Positions 5,461-7,259 of a stretch of 7,259 nucleotides of DNA are shown piece by piece. The stretch covers positions 9,310-16,568 of the forward strand of contig DKBA01000233.1 in the NCBI GenBank assembly GCA_002450985.1. Reading direction: 5' to 3'. The first letter of the stretch is position 1, and every line of letters begins with the position of its first letter. The notes under the pieces are model-generated. The model saw only the letters and a list, made by a program, of their open reading frames with translations. It was not told the DNA's origin and did no database searches. The translations under genes and the position numbers were made by a program. This stretch comes from Acidimicrobiia bacterium UBA6912. GTDB taxonomy: Bacteria; Actinomycetota; Acidimicrobiia; Spongiisociales; UBA5794.

Positions 5461-5949
5461 ATGACCGATCCGGTACCGATGGAGCTCGTCGGAGTTCGGC
5501 TCGAGCTCCCGACGAAGACGCCGATCTTGCTCCTGCGCGAGATCGGCGGCACGCGCTACCTGCCCATTTGGATCGGTACCACGGAGGCGACGGCCATCGC
5601 CCTGGCGCTGGAAGGGGTAGAGCCGCAACGGCCGCTCACCCACGACCTCCTCAAGCTCGTCACCGAGTCGCTCGGTGCTTCGGTCGACAGGGTCGTGGTG
5701 ACGGAGCTCAACGACGGCACGTTCTTCGCCGACCTCGTGATGGTGCGCAACGGCGAGGAGTACCACGTCTCGTCCCGTCCGTCGGATGCGATCGCCCTCG
5801 CAGCTCGCACGTCGTCGCCCGTCTTTGCGGCGCGGACCGTGCTCGACGAGGTGGGGGTCGAGATCCAGGACGCCTCCGAAGAGGAGGAGATCGAGCGTTT
5901 CCGTGAGTTCCTCGATGAGGTGAGCCCCGAGGACTTCACCACCGATTGA
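5461..5949 (+). CDS. DUF151 bifunctional nuclease family protein (Rv1829 type)
   Basis: A 162-residue cytosolic protein of the bifunctional nuclease (BFN/DUF151) family. Conserved motifs are LPIWIG (34-39) followed by the TEATAIALAL helix, RPLTHDLL (57-64), the DGTFFADL strand (85-92) and RPSDAIALA (106-114). The C-terminal 138-153 segment is a Glu-rich helix (EEEEIERFREFLDEV) resembling the UVR-like tail found on many members. Plant BFN proteins were reported to have DNase and RNase activity, but the biochemical role in bacteria is poorly defined. It follows the FtsR-type regulator and precedes the second MerR, as Rv1829 does, except that dacA and hpt intervene here. Own leaderless promoter directly after hpt. 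Confidence 0.9.
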   Translation: MTDPVPMELVGVRLELPTKTPILLLREIGGTRYLPIWIGTTEATAIALALEGVEPQRPLTHDLLKLVTESLGASVDRVVVTELNDGTFFADLVMVRNGEEYHVSSRPSDAIALAARTSSPVFAARTVLDEVGVEIQDASEEEEIERFREFLDEVSPEDFTTD

Positions 5950-5986
5950 CCATCGGGCTCCTCAGGCTCCCGGTATGCCGTGCGAT

Positions 5987-6010
5987 TTGTCCACAGTGGG
6001 TTGTTGACAA
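5987..6010. promoter_or_regulatory. DnaA box with inverted near-copy overlapping a -35 element
   Basis: TTGTCCACA at 5987-5995 equals the DnaA-box form described for actinobacteria. After 6 nt, bases 6002-6010 on the minus strand read TTGTCAACA, differing at one position. Together they form a 24-bp imperfect palindrome that covers the TTGACA -35 element at 6004-6009. It could be a DnaA-responsive operator, or a palindrome for another regulator that resembles a DnaA box by chance. Confidence 0.5.
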
Positions 6011-6033
6011 CTCTCCTCGGTCGTCTCTAGTTT
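6004..6033 (+). promoter_or_regulatory. Sigma-70-type promoter upstream of the second merR gene
   Basis: TTGACA (6004-6009), 18-bp spacer, TAGTTT (6028-6033): the only consensus -35 in the window. Transcription would start near 6040, leaving a leader of about 60 nt before the GTG at 6100. The -35 lies within the DnaA-box palindrome, so occupancy of that site should affect it. Confidence 0.6.
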
Positions 6034-6069
6034 CATCGCCGTAGTTCGGCGGGCGGAATTACGTCGGTG

Positions 6070-6093
6070 TAAGCTACGAGGAGAACGAGGAGG
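6070..6093 (+). promoter_or_regulatory. Second -10 candidate and strong RBS of the second merR gene
   Basis: TAAGCT at 6070-6075 is a second TANNNT candidate closer to the gene, without a good -35. GAGGAGG at 6087-6093 is a near-perfect Shine-Dalgarno 6 nt before the GTG at 6100 and fixes that start. The gene may have two promoters. Confidence 0.5.
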
Positions 6094-6099
6094 CCAGCC

Positions 6100-6591
6100 G
6101 TGCAGGACCACCCAGTCGACGCCGAGGTCACGATCGACGGATATCGCGCTCCACAGGTCTGCAATCTGGTGGGGATCAGCTATCGGCAGCTCGACTACTG
6201 GGCCCGGACGGGTCTCATCCGCCCCTCGGTTCAGACCGCTCGCGGTTCGGGCACCCAGCGTCTCTACTCGTTCACCGACATCGTCCAGCTCAAGGTCGTC
6301 AAGCGGCTCCTCGATGCCGGGATGAGCTTGAAGCGGATTCGCAGCGCCATGGACATCCTGCGCGCCCAGCTCGACAGCGATGCGCCGCTCGCCGACGTCA
6401 CGCTGCTGTCCGACGGCACGACGATCTATGCGGCGCACAGCCCCGACGAGGTCGTCGACGTCTTCCGCAAGGGGCAAGGGGTCTTCGGCATCGCGGTCGG
6501 TCCCGTGCAGGAGGAGCTCGAAGGCGAGATCCTCAGCCTCTTCCCCGAGCCTGGTGCAGGCGTCGCTAGCGCGGAGGCGCACGCCAACTGA
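6100..6591 (+). CDS. MerR-family regulator of the Rv1830 type
   Basis: A 163-residue regulator. The MerR helix-turn-helix and wing occupy residues ~15-85: YRAPQVCNLVGISYRQLDYW, RTGLIRPSVQTARGSGTQRLYSF, then DIVQLKVVKRLLDAGMSLKRI. The second half holds the subfamily's own motif, ADVTLLSDGTTIYAAHSPDEVVDVFRKGQGVFGIAVG (residues ~98-134), with no metal-binding Cys cluster. This is the Rv1830/cg1633 group, a partner in the garA-ftsR-DUF151 neighbourhood whose target genes I cannot name. Start at GTG 6100, set by GAGGAGG. Regulated by one or two promoters and possibly by the DnaA-box palindrome upstream. Its stop TGA overlaps the CTG start proposed for the next gene. Confidence 0.88.
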   Translation: MQDHPVDAEVTIDGYRAPQVCNLVGISYRQLDYWARTGLIRPSVQTARGSGTQRLYSFTDIVQLKVVKRLLDAGMSLKRIRSAMDILRAQLDSDAPLADVTLLSDGTTIYAAHSPDEVVDVFRKGQGVFGIAVGPVQEELEGEILSLFPEPGAGVASAEAHAN

Positions 6592-7043
6592 GCACCCACG
6601 ACGAGTTCGACCAGACACCTGCGGACCTCATCGAGTTCGCACACGAGAGCGAGCGCCAGTTCGCCAAGCTGCTCGACTTCTACGACATCGTCTGGGAGTA
6701 CGAGCCGCGCGAGTTCGCGGTGGCCTGGGATGACGAGGGCCGGCCGAGGAAACACTTCCGACCGGACTTCTATCTCCCCGACGAGGACCTGTTCATCGAG
6801 ATCACGACGATGAACCAGAAGCTCGTCACCAAGAAGAACAAGAAGGTCAAGTTGCTGCGGGAGCTGTACCCGGACGTCAACTGCAAGATCTTCTACCAGC
6901 GCGACTACCTCAACTTCATCGTGAAGTACGAGCTCGACGACCTCGCCGACCAGGAGCTGCCGCCGGCCCCGACACGGATCCCGGGGCCGCCACTCGTCGT
7001 CGACCTCGGTGAGGACGCCGGCGACGGCGCCGCCGCAGGCTGA
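6588..7043 (+). CDS. PD-(D/E)XK-like small protein, probable CTG start
   Basis: About 151 residues if started at CTG 6588. Coding character runs well upstream of the first conventional start (GTG 6720): an amphipathic stretch LIEFAHESERQFAKLLDFY (14-32) and VWEYEPREF (35-43). The reading frame is closed upstream by TAG at 6567 with no ATG, GTG or TTG between, leaving CTG, which overlaps the merR stop (CTGA) and has GGAGG 10 nt upstream. The core F57-R-P59-D60-F-Y-L-P, then L-F-I-E71-I-T-T, then K78 and K82/K83, looks like the PD-(D/E)XK nuclease core with the final lysine displaced (E-I-T instead of E-x-K). The C-terminus (~125-151) is Pro/Ala/Gly rich. I recall similar uncharacterised actinobacterial proteins but no named function. 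Nuclease activity is unproven. Confidence 0.75.
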   Translation: MSTHDEFDQTPADLIEFAHESERQFAKLLDFYDIVWEYEPREFAVAWDDEGRPRKHFRPDFYLPDEDLFIEITTMNQKLVTKKNKKVKLLRELYPDVNCKIFYQRDYLNFIVKYELDDLADQELPPAPTRIPGPPLVVDLGEDAGDGAAAG

Positions 7044-7070
7044 GCATCGCGAGCCGTCCGGGAAAGCCCC

Positions 7071-7076
7071 TAGGCT
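7071..7076 (+). promoter_or_regulatory. -10 element (TAGGCT) of gcvT
   Basis: TAGGCT lies 49 nt before the gcvT ATG, giving a leader of about 43 nt, which contains the hairpin at 7094-7110. No clear -35. The leader is too short for a glycine riboswitch aptamer, and none of its conserved elements are visible. Confidence 0.5.
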
Positions 7077-7093
7077 GCGGCTGTTTGACCGAT

Positions 7094-7110
7094 GGTGCCG
7101 GTGCGGCACC
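7094..7110 (+). promoter_or_regulatory. Perfect hairpin in the gcvT leader
   Basis: GGTGCCG-GTG-CGGCACC: a perfect 7-bp inverted repeat with a 3-nt centre, ending 4 nt before the AGGAGG ribosome binding site (7115-7120). It may be an RNA stem that modulates ribosome access or mRNA stability, or a DNA operator just downstream of the promoter. Confidence 0.6.
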
Positions 7111-7125
7111 TGCCAGGAGGAGCCG

Positions 7126-7259
7126 ATGCCGGAGACCCCGCTGCGCCCAGTTCACGAGTCCCTCGGAGCCCGCTTCACCGAGTTCGCCGGATGGGAGATG
7201 CCGCTCCAGTACGAAGGCATCGTGGCCGAGCACATGGCGGTTCGCTCCTCGGTCGGGGT
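7126..7259 (+). CDS. gcvT: Glycine cleavage system T protein (aminomethyltransferase), 5' part
   Basis: The first 44 codons of a gene cut by the window end. The translation begins M-P-E-T-P-L-R-P-V-H and continues SLGARFTEFAGWEMPLQY and GIVAEHMAVRSSVG, the classic N-terminus of GcvT/aminomethyltransferase: substrate-side FxGWEMPxxY and the EH-x-A-V-R helix. The enzyme transfers the C1 unit from aminomethyl-lipoyl-GcvH to tetrahydrofolate, releasing ammonia. The ATG has AGGAGG 5 nt upstream. It sits downstream of the second MerR, at the place where mycobacteria have gcvB. Because gcvH is 4.5 kb upstream with its own promoter, the two are controlled separately here. Confidence 0.95.
   Translation, partial: MPETPLRPVHESLGARFTEFAGWEMPLQYEGIVAEHMAVRSSVG

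Noticed and set aside
4618..5766. 382-codon minus-strand frame opposite hpt and the DUF151 gene
   Set aside because: Antisense shadow across two well-identified genes; no motif or own start signals.
7044..7125. Glycine riboswitch upstream of gcvT
   Set aside because: The gap is only 82 nt including the promoter, and none of the conserved aptamer segments are visible.
1..7259. CRISPR array, tRNA/rRNA gene, insertion sequence, toxin-antitoxin or defence island
   Set aside because: No direct-repeat array, no tRNA- or rRNA-like segment, no transposase motif or terminal inverted repeats were seen; genes are core metabolic and regulatory ones in a conserved order.

Overview
This is a GC-rich bacterial chromosomal window with strong GC bias at third codon positions, GTG/TTG starts, and TANNNT promoter elements. 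The gene order pgsA, gcvH, garA (FHA), ftsR-type MerR, DUF151 nuclease, second MerR, then a glycine cleavage gene matches the well-known actinobacterial neighbourhood Rv1822-Rv1832 of Mycobacterium tuberculosis (odhI/cg1630-cg1633 in Corynebacterium). I therefore read it as Actinomycetota. A deep-branching, non-mycobacterial lineage (Acidimicrobiia-like) is my guess from the insertions and the DUF6941-type gene, not something the sequence proves.

Layout. 1-353: 3' end of an unrecognised gene with an 18-bp tandem repeat in its tail. 354-423: a 70-bp gap between convergent genes, with no convincing terminator. 424-1092 (minus): an endonuclease/exonuclease/phosphatase-fold enzyme. 1093-1179: a divergent promoter region. 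1180-2159: a DUF6941-like protein and a CDP-alcohol phosphatidyltransferase (pgsA type), overlapping by 4 nt. 2222-2605: gcvH. 2606-2695: a hairpin, a MerR-operator-like inverted repeat and a leaderless promoter. 2696-5448: a tightly packed operon garA-ftsR-dacA-hpt. 5461-5949: DUF151 bifunctional nuclease with its own leaderless promoter. 5950-6099: regulatory region holding a perfect actinobacterial DnaA box, its inverted near-copy and two promoter candidates. 6100-7043: second MerR regulator overlapped by a PD-(D/E)XK-like protein that appears to start at CTG. 7044-7125: gcvT leader with a perfect hairpin. 7126-end: 5' part of gcvT.

How it fits together. GcvH and GcvT are parts of the glycine cleavage system. 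GarA/OdhI proteins are phospho-switches that control 2-oxoglutarate and glutamate metabolism. FtsR-type MerR proteins regulate cell-division genes, and the S11 carboxypeptidase trims peptidoglycan. Hpt salvages purines and PgsA makes anionic phospholipids. The window thus joins central nitrogen/one-carbon metabolism with envelope growth. No gap exceeds 300 bases. The least ordinary features are the dacA-hpt insertion in the garA-ftsR-nuclease block, the one-threonine N-terminal switch of the GarA homologue, the CTG-start nuclease-like gene, the DnaA-box pair, and a recurring TARGCT -10 element.
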